A DNA stretch of 9,651 nt from Hyphomicrobiaceae bacterium (GCA_020442225.1 JAGRKR010000057.1:1-9651), one strand, 5' to 3'; counted from the stretch's first letter, positions 1-7,216 are shown. Notes: generated by a model not told the origin, from the letters alone. Program-made: numbers and translations.

Positions 1-939
1 CACCTTGCCGAAGCGGGCCTTGAGCTCGAAGAAGCTGTCCTTATCGACGACCGTGCGCACGATCTTGCGCATGTCGTAGACCTGCGTGCGCTTGGCCGGC
101 AGGATCGAGGCGATGTCGGGCATGCCCTCGCCGGAGCCGGCAGGCACTGGTGCGACCGGCGGCGCCTCCTTGTGATGCTGCGGCATGTAGGAGAGGAAGC
201 GCTTCAGCAGGTCGATCGCCTCCTCGTCGGTATCCGCTACGGCATCCGCGAGGCCCGTCACCTCGGCGTGCACACGCCAGCCGCCGAGCTCCTCGGGATC
301 GACCTTGTCGCCCATCGCGAGCGAGGCGAGCATCGCGCTCGAGACCGCCAGCACGGAGCCCTTGCGGATGACGGCAAAGTCCGACAGCGCGGCGTACCAG
401 GAGGCCGAGCCGAAAGAGAGCCCGAGCGTCGCCGAGGCCCAGGGCGTCTCGCGCATGCGCTGGTACTGCGCGCCGTCGTTGCCGAGCAGCGTGCCCATGC
501 CGCGTGAGCCCATGTGATCGGGCATGCGGGCACCGGAAGACTCGCCGAGGAAGACGATCGGCAGCCCGCGCTGCGTCGCGACGCGCTTGATATGTCCCAT
601 CTTGCGACCATTGGTGCCGCCGGAGGAGGCGCCCATGACCGTGAAATCGTTGGACACGAGCGCAACCATGCGGCCGTCGACCTTGCCGAAGCCTGCGACC
701 TTGCCGTCGGTCGGCGTGCGATCGCGGTCCTCGGGCCGGCTCGACGACGTGCCGAACAGCCCGGACTCCATGAAAGTCCCCGCATCGACCAGGCGGCCGA
801 CGCGCTCCCGGGCATTGAGAACGCCCGTCTTGCGGCGGCGGGCGACCTTTTCCTCGCCCCCCATGCCGAGGGCCTTCTTGCGGCGGGCCTCGTAGGCCTC
901 CATGAGGGCCGCGAGGCCCGACTTCTCGGTCGGCGTCAT
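1..939 (-). CDS. Acyl-CoA carboxylase carboxyltransferase (beta-type) subunit, 3' end missing
   Basis: This gene runs off the left edge: 313 codons are open from the ATG at 939 to base 1 with no stop. Family members transfer a carboxyl group from carboxybiotin to an acyl-CoA such as acetyl-, propionyl- or methylcrotonyl-CoA, working with a biotin carboxylase/BCCP subunit. Seen in the protein: an ARERV-type N-terminal segment (residues 43-47), the crotonase-like core with NDFTVMGASSGGTNGRK (97-113), the oxyanion-hole region LGESSGARMPDHMG (131-144), and a GNDGAQY stretch (153-159). The usual family motif is DSGGAR; here it reads ESSGAR, suggesting a divergent subfamily. Full-length members are about 500 residues, so roughly a third is missing. 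The start codon shares its A with the stop of the upstream CoA-transferase gene (TGATG), which implies translational coupling and a common pathway. The acyl-CoA substrate is not determinable. Confidence 0.85.
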   Translation of the reverse strand, partial: MTPTEKSGLAALMEAYEARRKKALGMGGEEKVARRRKTGVLNARERVGRLVDAGTFMESGLFGTSSSRPEDRDRTPTDGKVAGFGKVDGRMVALVSNDFTVMGASSGGTNGRKMGHIKRVATQRGLPIVFLGESSGARMPDHMGSRGMGTLLGNDGAQYQRMRETPWASATLGLSFGSASWYAALSDFAVIRKGSVLAVSSAMLASLAMGDKVDPEELGGWRVHAEVTGLADAVADTDEEAIDLLKRFLSYMPQHHKEAPPVAPVPAGSGEGMPDIASILPAKRTQVYDMRKIVRTVVDKDSFFELKARFGKV

Positions 940-2183
940 CAGGATTTGGCTCCCTTGGCTTTCTGTCGCGGGATCGGCTTGGTTGCGACGATGCCGTCAC
1001 GCTCCAGGCGATCGAGCTCTGCGTCGTCGAGGCCGAGGATGTCTCCCAGCACGGCCCGTGTGTCGGCACCTGTCTCGTGGCCGGTGTGATGGACGCGGCC
1101 CGGCGTGGCCGAGAGGCGCGGGATGACCTCGGCCATGGTGACCGTGCCGAAGCTTGGATCTGGCACGGAGATTATGGCGCCGCGGGCCTTGTAGTGGGGA
1201 TCGGCGAAGATGTCGGCCATGGTGAAGATGCGCGCCACCGGCACGTCCGCCTCCAGCATCAGGGCCTCGATCTCCTTGCCGGTCTTGGTGCGCGTCCACT
1301 CGGAGATGATCTCGTCCAGCACGGCGTAATTCGTGGTGCGCGCCAGGAGCGTGGCGAAACGATCGTCGTCTCCGAGCTCCGGCTTGCCCATGGTCTTGGC
1401 GAGGCGACGGAAGATCGCGTCGGCCATCGCCGTGATGTGGATGTAGCCGCCGTCACTGGTGGGGTAGAGGTTGTTGGGGTCCGTGCCCGGCAGACGCGGC
1501 CCTTCACGGTTGGCTACGTGGCCGGTCTTCTCGTAGGCGGCGATCCACGTCTCCATGAAGTTGAAGGCGCACTCGAAGAGCGCGGCGTCGATGACCTGGC
1601 CGCGGCCCGTCGCATTGCGGGCGATGAGCGCCATGGCGGCGCCGTAGGCGGCATGCAGCCCGGTGATGTAGTCCGTCAGCGAGATGGCGACACGCGACGG
1701 CGGACGATCGGGGTCGCCCGTCAGATGACGCATGCCGCTGACCGCCTCGGCGATGACGCCGTAGCCCGGCCGCTTGCTGTAGGGCCCCGTCTGGCCGAAG
1801 CCGGACACGCGCACCATGATCAGGCGCGGGTTCTCCTTCGACAGCTCCTCGTAGCCGAGGCCCCAGCGCTCGAGCGCTCCCGGACGGAAGTTCTCGACCA
1901 CGATGTCGGAAGCGAGCGCCAGCCGGCGGATGAGCGCCTGGCCTTCCGGCTTGCGCATGTCGACGGAGATGTTCTTCTTGTTGCGGAAGATGCTGGCGGC
2001 ATAGAGCGACTTGCCGTCCACGTGCTTGCCCATGGCGCGCACGGGGTCGCCTTCGGCCATCTCGACCTTGATGACCTCGGCGCCGAAATCGGCGAGCATG
2101 CGCCCGCAAAACGGCCCGGCAACCGTCGAGCCGATCTCCAGCACGCGCACGCCGCGCAGTGGCGTCACCGCTTCGTTTGCCAC
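939..2183 (-). CDS. CaiB/BaiF family III CoA-transferase
   Basis: A 414-residue protein, typical length for family III CoA-transferases, which move CoA from a donor thioester to a carboxylic acid through an aspartyl-CoA intermediate. Seen: the N-terminal LRGVRVLEIGS and AGPFCGRMLADFGAEVIKVE (about 22-41), NKKNISVDMRKPEG (68-81), DIVVENFRPGALERWGLGYEEL (93-114), SGFGQTGPY (127-135) and the catalytic-region SLTDYITGLHAAYGAA with the presumed nucleophile Asp171, close to Asp169 of formyl-CoA transferase. I chose the GTG at 2183 because AGGGGAGGAG lies 7 bases before it. An in-frame TTG at 2210 would add 9 residues but overlaps the upstream stop and has no comparable binding site. The gene follows the GntR regulator by 23 bases and overlaps the carboxyltransferase gene, so it probably activates the pathway acid to its CoA ester. 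Substrate and CoA donor are unknown. Confidence 0.9.
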   Translation of the reverse strand: MANEAVTPLRGVRVLEIGSTVAGPFCGRMLADFGAEVIKVEMAEGDPVRAMGKHVDGKSLYAASIFRNKKNISVDMRKPEGQALIRRLALASDIVVENFRPGALERWGLGYEELSKENPRLIMVRVSGFGQTGPYSKRPGYGVIAEAVSGMRHLTGDPDRPPSRVAISLTDYITGLHAAYGAAMALIARNATGRGQVIDAALFECAFNFMETWIAAYEKTGHVANREGPRLPGTDPNNLYPTSDGGYIHITAMADAIFRRLAKTMGKPELGDDDRFATLLARTTNYAVLDEIISEWTRTKTGKEIEALMLEADVPVARIFTMADIFADPHYKARGAIISVPDPSFGTVTMAEVIPRLSATPGRVHHTGHETGADTRAVLGDILGLDDAELDRLERDGIVATKPIPRQKAKGAKS

Positions 2184-2190
2184 GGTCTTG

Positions 2191-2200
2191 CTCCTCCCCT
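2191..2200 (-). promoter_or_regulatory. Ribosome binding site fixing the GTG start of the CoA-transferase
   Basis: The minus strand reads AGGGGAGGAG here, ending 7 bases before the GTG at 2183. It sits in the short gap after the regulator's TGA (2209-2207). This favours GTG 2183 over the overlapping TTG at 2210. Confidence 0.75.
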
Positions 2201-2206
2201 CGTCCC

Positions 2207-2935
2207 TCAAAGCACGAACTTCTGATAGCGCTGCAGGTAGGCTTTGGCGCTTCGCATGTTGGCCCGGCGCAGGCGCTCGGCCTCAGCCGCATCCCCGCGG
2301 CGCATGGCGGCGAGCACCGCCCGGTGCTCGACGAGACCGACCTCGGCGCGCCCCGGCAGGATGATGATGCGGTGGATGACGACTTTCGTCTTCTCGAAGA
2401 TGCTGTCGATCATCTGCGCGGCCACGGCGTTGTCGGCGGCAGCCGTGACGCGGGCCCGGAACATCTCGTAGCCGGCGATGTAGCGATCGAGCTCGCCGCT
2501 CTCCAGCAGCCGCTGCATGGGTCCGGCGAAAAAGTCGACGAGGTCCTGCCAGCTCTCTGCCGGGGCGTTCTCCGTCGCCTGGCGCGCCAGCAGCCCCTCG
2601 AGGACCTCGCGTACGTCGTAGAGCTGGTAGACCTGTGCCAGATCGAGGCGCGTGACGACGGCGCCGCGGTTCGGGATCCGCTCGATCAGGCCGCGGCTCT
2701 CGAGCGCGCTGAAGACCTCGCGGATGCGCGTGCGCGGCACGCCGAACTCCTCCGACAGCTCCTGCTCCTTGAGCTTGGCGCCGGGAGGAATGTCCTGGTT
2801 GGCGATGCGCGCTCTCAGGATCTGCAGCACCTCGACGCCGCGCGCCTTGCCGGAAACGCGGGGGCGTGCAGCACGGGCCGGCGTCCGGCTGGCGCTGCGC
2901 TTGCGCGCGGGCATGGTCACGACCTTGTCCGACAT
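2207..2935 (-). CDS. GntR family transcriptional regulator, FCD (FadR-type) domain
   Basis: A 242-residue DNA-binding regulator. A basic, Ala/Arg-rich leader (1-33) precedes the winged helix (about 34-97), with PPGAKLKEQELSEEFGVPRTRIREVFSALESRGLIERIPNRGAVV covering the recognition helix and wing. The all-helical FCD effector domain follows (about 100-235). In many FCD proteins a D-x3-H motif and further histidines bind a metal that helps hold the ligand. Here the first motif position reads GYEMFRARV (155-163), with Arg in place of His, and the last helix reads NMRSAKAY without the usual His. Only His188 and the Glu-His pair at 203-204 remain. ATG 2935 is preferred because GGGAG lies 6 bases upstream; a GTG at 2980 would add 15 residues. 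The gene sits inside the catabolic cluster, probably represses it and itself, and is expected to respond to a pathway acid or its CoA ester (inference). Confidence 0.92.
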   Translation of the reverse strand: MSDKVVTMPARKRSASRTPARAARPRVSGKARGVEVLQILRARIANQDIPPGAKLKEQELSEEFGVPRTRIREVFSALESRGLIERIPNRGAVVTRLDLAQVYQLYDVREVLEGLLARQATENAPAESWQDLVDFFAGPMQRLLESGELDRYIAGYEMFRARVTAAADNAVAAQMIDSIFEKTKVVIHRIIILPGRAEVGLVEHRAVLAAMRRGDAAEAERLRRANMRSAKAYLQRYQKFVL

Positions 2936-2997
2936 CGAGGCTCCCGAAGTGGGCGGCATGGCGGGGCAGGAGCGACACACTAGCGCCCGTCGGCAAG

Positions 2998-3009
2998 ATT
3001 GTGAACAAT
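2998..3009. promoter_or_regulatory. Candidate GntR/FadR-type operator palindrome
   Basis: The bases ATTGTGAACAAT form a perfect inverted repeat with 5-bp arms around a central GA, and two further A-T pairs match just outside (2995-2996 with 3011-3012). The GT-N2-AC core resembles the known FadR-subfamily GntR operator pattern. It lies in the 105-bp gap between the creatininase stop and the regulator start, 63 bases before that start, and is an A/T-rich island in GC-rich DNA. Autoregulation of the regulator and downstream genes is the natural inference. I saw no convincing -35/-10 pair beside it. Confidence 0.55.
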
Positions 3010-3040
3010 TTTGTTGCGCCGATCCGCAAGCCCCTCCGCG

Positions 3041-3787
3041 TCAGGCGCGGGCCGCTGCCAGGAGGTCAGCCAGCATCGCTTCCAGCAACGCCTCGCCCTT
3101 GGCCACTGTGGCCAGACCGGGCTCGCCGGTCGCCCCGCTCGGGCTGTAGTTGACCGCGTGTGGCTCGTTCGGCTGCAACGGCCCGGGCTCGTCGGTATCA
3201 CCGAGGCCGGACCGCTCAGGCACACGCCCCAGCGCAACGCTCGATGAGGCCAGCGCCAGCATGATCGACGTCTCGATCTCGTCGGCGTGCCCACCCCGCG
3301 ACGCCTGTTCGGACAGGCGCTGGCGCGCCAGGTCGAGGCGGGGGCCGGAATAGGCCGTGAGATGGCGAACCCGTCGCCGGTCGGCCTCCGGCAGGCGGGC
3401 GAGCGCTGCGGCGATCACGGGAATGCTGCTGATGCCGACATCGACCACGAGCACCCGTGCGGCCCCGTGTTGCAGAAGCCCGACGACGATCTCCTCGACC
3501 ACCGCCCCGAACGTCGCGGGCATCAGCGACAGACTGCCCGCATAGGCGGTGAAGGCGGGATAGTGTCCGTAGGCGAGCGTCGGCCAGACCAAGCCGTCGA
3601 GCTCCCCGGCGAGACGCTCCGCCAGCCAGCGCGCCTGCATCTGATCGGTGCCCATCGGCAGGTGCAGGCCGTGCTCCTTCGCCCCGGCGCCAACGGGCAG
3701 GAGCGCCGGCGCGCCAGCGGCCAGGCGCCTGCCGACCTCGTCCCACGGGAGCTGCTCCACCCAGCGCGCGGGAACATCAACCGGCAT
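3041..3787 (-). CDS. Creatininase-family amidohydrolase, variant metal site
   Basis: A 248-residue protein, the usual length for the creatininase (creatinine amidohydrolase) family, cytoplasmic metal-dependent hydrolases of cyclic amides and related bonds. Seen: PVGAGAKEHGLHLPMGTDQ (31-49), matching the family E-Q-H-G-x-H-L-P-x-x-T-D block with His39, His42 and Asp48; WPTLAYGHYPAF (68-79); and HADEIETSIMLAL (167-179), matching the conserved H-A-x-E-x-E-T-S motif. Two departures stand out: KEHG replaces EQHG, and the segment normally reading NGHGGN or NGHYEN, which supplies a metal-binding His, reads VDVGISSIP (115-123). It may belong to a distinct subfamily with another metal arrangement. The gene starts 11 bases before the end of the symporter gene, so the two are translationally coupled and the symporter probably imports its substrate. 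Creatinine itself should not be assumed. Confidence 0.88.
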   Translation of the reverse strand: MPVDVPARWVEQLPWDEVGRRLAAGAPALLPVGAGAKEHGLHLPMGTDQMQARWLAERLAGELDGLVWPTLAYGHYPAFTAYAGSLSLMPATFGAVVEEIVVGLLQHGAARVLVVDVGISSIPVIAAALARLPEADRRRVRHLTAYSGPRLDLARQRLSEQASRGGHADEIETSIMLALASSSVALGRVPERSGLGDTDEPGPLQPNEPHAVNYSPSGATGEPGLATVAKGEALLEAMLADLLAAARA

Positions 3788-5153
3788 GGCGGCGCTCGAT
3801 CAGCGCGCCGGCGAGATAGATGACGACCGCCGCGGCGAGAGCCTTCAAGTATGGAACGCTCCAGTCCATGCCGTACTCCTTGGAGCCGATGAGCCAGACC
3901 AGCGCCCCCGTCGCCATCGCCGCGTAGGCCGCGAGCGGCCCGCCGACCCGCGTGAACATGCCCATGATCGTCACCACGAATATCCCGGCGGTCGCGAAGG
4001 CGGAGGCCTGCTCCACGAGACTCGCGATGCTGGTCGAGCCGAGCGCCCAAACGTAGGCGACGATGCCGAGACCGGCAACGCACGTGCGCGTCAGCAGCAG
4101 CTTCCGCGACTCGGTGAGGCCAGGGTGCACGCGCTGGACGAGGTTGTGCGAGACCAGAGCAGCGGCGGCGAGCAGTGCCGAATCGACCGTCGAGAGGATT
4201 GCGGAAATGAGCGCGCCAGCGAACACGACATAGAGGATCGTCGGGAAATAGGCCTTGGCCAGGGCCGGGATGACCTGCTCGCCATCGCTGAGGCCGGGCA
4301 CGAGATTCGGCCCCACCAGCCCGAGGAAGACCGGGACCAGCGCCACGAGAAAATAGACGAGGCCGCCGGTGCCGGCGGCAGCGCGCGCAACCTCCGGCGA
4401 GCGACAGGCGAGGATGCGCGAGATCAGCTCGATGGCGACGAGCGAGCCACAGATGGGGATTGCCCATTGTTCGATGAAGTCGAGTAGCGGCTGGTCCGGC
4501 GTCATCGGCTTCAGCCGCGCCGGATCGATGCTGGCCAGGCCTTGGGCCACGCCGCCAAGCTGGACGACAATGACCACGAAGACGGCCAGCAGACCGGCAA
4601 TGATCACGCTGCCCTGCAACAAGTCGGTATAGACGTCGGCGAGCAGCCCGCCGAGCATGGTGTAAGCGACCACGGCCACGGCCGCGAGGGTCATGGCCAG
4701 GGCGATGTCCATGCCGGCGGTCGTGCTCATGATCTGGCCAAAGCCGCGGATCTGGGCCGCAACCCAGATGACCGTGCCTGGAATGAGCAGCAGCGTCGCG
4801 GCCGTCTCGACACCGGGCGAGAAGCGCTGACGGAAGAAGTCGGCGAACGTTACGAGGCCTCGCCGCCAGAGCGGGCGGGCGAGCAGCAGCCCCATGATCA
4901 CGATGGCCGCCGCATAGGCGAACGGCTCACCCTGTGCGCCCGCGAGCCCGTCCTTGTAGACCCGCCCGGCCGAGCCGAGCACGGTTTCGGCGCCGAACCA
5001 GGTGGCGAAGATGGAGAAGGCGGCCAGACCGACGCCGAGCTGACGACCTGCGAGAATGTAGTCCGTCTCGCTCTTGATGCGCCGGGAGACCCAGGCCCCG
5101 ATGGCGAACTGCAACGCGACATAAGCCGCCACGCCGATGACGATCGCATTCAC
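3777..5153 (-). CDS. Sodium:solute symporter, SSS family
   Basis: A 458-residue, strongly hydrophobic inner-membrane protein with about 12-13 predicted helices, a normal size for SSS (PutP/SGLT-type) Na+-coupled transporters. Seen: the N-terminal SETDYILAGRQLGVGLAAFSIFATWFGAETVLG (28-60), the family signature region YTMLGGLLADVYTDLLQGSVI (164-184), and SAILSTVDSALLAAAALVSHNL (317-338), where Ser321-Thr322 match the Na+-binding Ser-Thr pair of PutP. It starts at GTG 5153, with GGGGAGGGG 6 bases upstream. As first gene of the minus-strand cluster, overlapping the creatininase-family gene, it most likely brings in the substrate of that enzyme. The substrate class (carboxylate, amide, ureide) is not evident from sequence. 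Confidence 0.93.
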   Translation of the reverse strand: MNAIVIGVAAYVALQFAIGAWVSRRIKSETDYILAGRQLGVGLAAFSIFATWFGAETVLGSAGRVYKDGLAGAQGEPFAYAAAIVIMGLLLARPLWRRGLVTFADFFRQRFSPGVETAATLLLIPGTVIWVAAQIRGFGQIMSTTAGMDIALAMTLAAVAVVAYTMLGGLLADVYTDLLQGSVIIAGLLAVFVVIVVQLGGVAQGLASIDPARLKPMTPDQPLLDFIEQWAIPICGSLVAIELISRILACRSPEVARAAAGTGGLVYFLVALVPVFLGLVGPNLVPGLSDGEQVIPALAKAYFPTILYVVFAGALISAILSTVDSALLAAAALVSHNLVQRVHPGLTESRKLLLTRTCVAGLGIVAYVWALGSTSIASLVEQASAFATAGIFVVTIMGMFTRVGGPLAAYAAMATGALVWLIGSKEYGMDWSVPYLKALAAAVVIYLAGALIERRHAG

Positions 5154-5352
5154 GAGCCGCCCCTCCCCACTCGCGACGCCGGTCGGCGCGCCATCCTTTC
5201 CGGTCGACGCCGTCGCCGGCTTGCCACTGTTCGCTCACGATGATGACGTTATACTCCGAGCGCGCCTGCCTTCGACATGCCCCCGCAGCGACGACGCCGG
5301 ACATGCCAGGGTAGCCTGTGGACCACCGGCTTCAAGCATCGAGACATCAGAC
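5154..5352. promoter_or_regulatory. Divergent intergenic promoter region
   Basis: These 199 bases separate the leftward symporter gene from the rightward 608-residue gene, so both transcripts should start here. The clearest promoter-like element is GTTATACT at 5248-5255. On the plus strand it contains TATACT (5250-5255); on the minus strand the same bases read TATAAC (5253-5248). Each differs from the sigma-70 -10 consensus at one position. A TTGCCA at 5221-5226 is 23 bases from the plus-strand -10, too far for a standard spacer, and no good -35 was found for either direction. Confidence 0.35.
5160..5168 (-). promoter_or_regulatory. Ribosome binding site of the symporter gene
   Basis: The minus strand reads GGGGAGGGG, followed by 6 bases and then GTG at 5153. 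This purine block supports the GTG as the true start; no ATG lies nearby in frame. Confidence 0.7.
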
Positions 5353-7179
5353 GTGCTCATCACCCTGCCGAAACGCCTCATCTCGATCCTCGTCGCGAGC
5401 GCCGTGGCGACGGCGCAGATCGGTCCGACCGCGCCATCGGCATGGGCGGCTGGCGGCGAGCCGGCGGATTACGCGGCCTGTCAGGCGCAGGACGAAGCGG
5501 GCTTCCGGAGAGCCATCACCGAGGTCACGCTGGCGGCGCTGACCAAGGGCCTGTCGAGCCTCGACTACAAGGCGCTGGTACGGGACCAGTGGCGCAGCAC
5601 CAACATGGATCTCGTGATCGACAAGCAGGTCGACACCTCGATCGAGCAGGTGCGGGGCGAGGCGAGCTGGCTGTCGTTGTGGTCGTCGCTCGCCTCCAAG
5701 GACGCGGCCCAGAAGCTGGCCGTTGCCGTTTCCGAGCGCGTATTCCGGTCGGATGCCGTCAAGAACGCGCTCGAAGCGCTGGTGGTCGGCGCCGGCAAGG
5801 ACATCGGCAAGAGCATCGAGCTCGCCACCATCGACGCATCTGGCCCGGCCATCGCCTGCGTGCGCGCCTTCCTCGGCAAGCGTTACGGCCCGACGGTCGC
5901 GGGCGTGGTCGGTGCCGATGCGAGCCGTGAGTTCGAGATCAAGCCGGGCAGCGTCACGCCGAGCATCGGCACGGGCCGGGTCATCACCGAGGGGGCCGGC
6001 GGCATCGCCGGTGCGGTGGTCCTGATCGTCCGCCGGCAACTCGCGGGCATGGCCCAGCGCCTCGGCCAGCGCATCGTCGGCGCCGTGCTCGGCCGCATCG
6101 TGGCGACCGTCGCCGGCGGTGTCGGCCTCATCCTCATCGCCAAGGACATCTGGGATTTCCGGCACGGCGTCATGCCGATCATCTCCGACGAGCTCAAGTC
6201 CGAGACGACCAAGGAGAAGGTGCGCGACGAGATCGCCGTCGCCATGGCGGAGCAGATCCGCACCAACGTCAAGGAGATCGCCATCGCCACGGCCGAGCGG
6301 GTGGTGGAGGTCTGGCGCGAGTTCCGCCGCGCCCATGCCAAGGTCGTCGAGCTGACGGAGAAGCACGCGAGCTTCAAGGCCTTCCTCGACACGATCCGCC
6401 CCGAGCGCATGCCGCGGCTCGATGAGATCGTCGCGCTCGTACTGGCCAGCGAAGGCGAGAAGGGCGTGCTCGAGCGCGTCGCCAACGGCTCACTGCATCG
6501 GGCGGTCAACGCCCTGCCGGAGCCGGCGATCGTCATTGCCCGCGATACGCGCTCGCTGTCGCTCGCCCTTGCCTGGTCAGAGCTCGCCGGAACGCTCTTG
6601 GCCAAGGTCGTCGAGAACGACGTGCATCGCCGCGCCAAGCCCGAGGACTTCACGCGCAGCGGCCTCATGCGCGTGCTCGCTCTCGACGACAAGCTGGCCA
6701 TCTCGCGACTCGTGTCCATGCGGCCGGCCGACCGCCAGCCACTCTACGAGCTCGAGACGCCGCGCCTCAGGACACTCGCACGCGGCCTCAACGAGCAGCA
6801 GTTGTCGAGCCTCGCCGGCTACCTGTCCAAGCTGAAGCCGGCGAACGCACAGCGCGTGCTGGCGGCCGTCGGCATGGACCCGGCAAAGATGCTCATCCTG
6901 TCCCGGCCGCTGGTTCGCGATGCCATCCTGGCGAGCCGGGATCAGGCGGCGGCGCTCGACGTCGTGCTCAGGGTCTCGTCGGGCCTCGATATCGTCGAGC
7001 TCAACGAGAACTTCCGGCTCGTGCTGGACGGCAAGGTGAGCCCCATCCTGCTGTGGGAGAAGCATCCTGTCTCGCTGGTGATGGTGGCGGTGCTGGCCCT
7101 TGCGTTTCTGATGTTCCTCTGGCGCCTCGTCTTCGGACGGCGGACGCGCATCATCGTGCAGGCCCCGAACAAGGATTGA
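5353..7179 (+). CDS. Exported or membrane-anchored protein of unknown family (608 aa)
   Basis: I do not recognise this protein. From the GTG at 5353 it begins MLITLPKRLISILVASAVATAQ and has a probable signal peptide ending near SAWAA (30-33). Two cysteines (Cys43, Cys169) fall in the presumed periplasmic part. A Gly/Ala-rich hydrophobic stretch (about 213-264) ending VAGGVGLILIAKDIWDF could enter the membrane. A charged helical region, likely coiled coil, follows (about 280-345). Residues 436-520 carry helical repeats including LNEQQLSSLAGYLSKLKPANAQRVLAAVGMDPAKM, reminiscent of MgtE-N/FliG-like modules (weak, by eye). A C-terminal transmembrane helix (about 573-594) is followed by a basic tail, FGRRTRI. 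The simplest topology is a large periplasmic domain with a short cytoplasmic tail. Shine-Dalgarno support for 5353 is poor; the choice rests on the signal peptide and on avoiding overlap with the divergent symporter gene. Confidence 0.83.
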   Translation: MLITLPKRLISILVASAVATAQIGPTAPSAWAAGGEPADYAACQAQDEAGFRRAITEVTLAALTKGLSSLDYKALVRDQWRSTNMDLVIDKQVDTSIEQVRGEASWLSLWSSLASKDAAQKLAVAVSERVFRSDAVKNALEALVVGAGKDIGKSIELATIDASGPAIACVRAFLGKRYGPTVAGVVGADASREFEIKPGSVTPSIGTGRVITEGAGGIAGAVVLIVRRQLAGMAQRLGQRIVGAVLGRIVATVAGGVGLILIAKDIWDFRHGVMPIISDELKSETTKEKVRDEIAVAMAEQIRTNVKEIAIATAERVVEVWREFRRAHAKVVELTEKHASFKAFLDTIRPERMPRLDEIVALVLASEGEKGVLERVANGSLHRAVNALPEPAIVIARDTRSLSLALAWSELAGTLLAKVVENDVHRRAKPEDFTRSGLMRVLALDDKLAISRLVSMRPADRQPLYELETPRLRTLARGLNEQQLSSLAGYLSKLKPANAQRVLAAVGMDPAKMLILSRPLVRDAILASRDQAAALDVVLRVSSGLDIVELNENFRLVLDGKVSPILLWEKHPVSLVMVAVLALAFLMFLWRLVFGRRTRIIVQAPNKD

Positions 7180-7198
7180 ACACGGCGCGCGCGGTACA

Positions 7199-7216
7199 GA
7201 AGGGGCCGCCCCCTTC
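7199..7216 (+). other. Small stem-loop between the 608-aa gene and the YbjQ-like gene
   Basis: GAAGGGG at 7199-7205 pairs perfectly with CCCCTTC at 7210-7216 around a 4-base loop. It lies 20 bases after the upstream stop and 40 before the next start. No T-run follows, so it is at best a weak terminator or an mRNA-end stabiliser. Confidence 0.4.

Noticed and set aside
41..1069. Minus-strand 342-codon frame over the left edge
   Set aside because: It is out of frame with the clear carboxyltransferase sequence and is Arg/Pro/His-rich shadow sequence.
1077..2225. Long plus-strand open frame of 382 codons
   Set aside because: It lies wholly antisense to the CoA-transferase gene, with composition typical of a shadow frame in GC-rich DNA and no family motifs.
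2936..2980. GTG at 2980 as start of the GntR regulator
   Set aside because: It would add 15 poorly conserved residues and has a weaker upstream site than the ATG at 2935, which is preceded by GGGAG.
4542..5243. Plus-strand 233-codon frame antisense to the symporter
   Set aside because: Charged, repetitive composition mirroring a membrane protein on the other strand; no recognisable domain.
5137..5352. In-frame N-terminal extension of the 608-residue protein back to an ATG at 5137
   Set aside because: It would overlap the start of the divergent symporter gene, has arginine/proline-rich low-complexity sequence, and would bury the clear signal peptide that begins at 5353.
5347..6366. Minus-strand 339-codon frame under the 608-residue gene
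   Set aside because: Composition dominated by Asp, Arg, His and Leu as expected for an antisense shadow; the plus frame has a coherent signal peptide and membrane segment.
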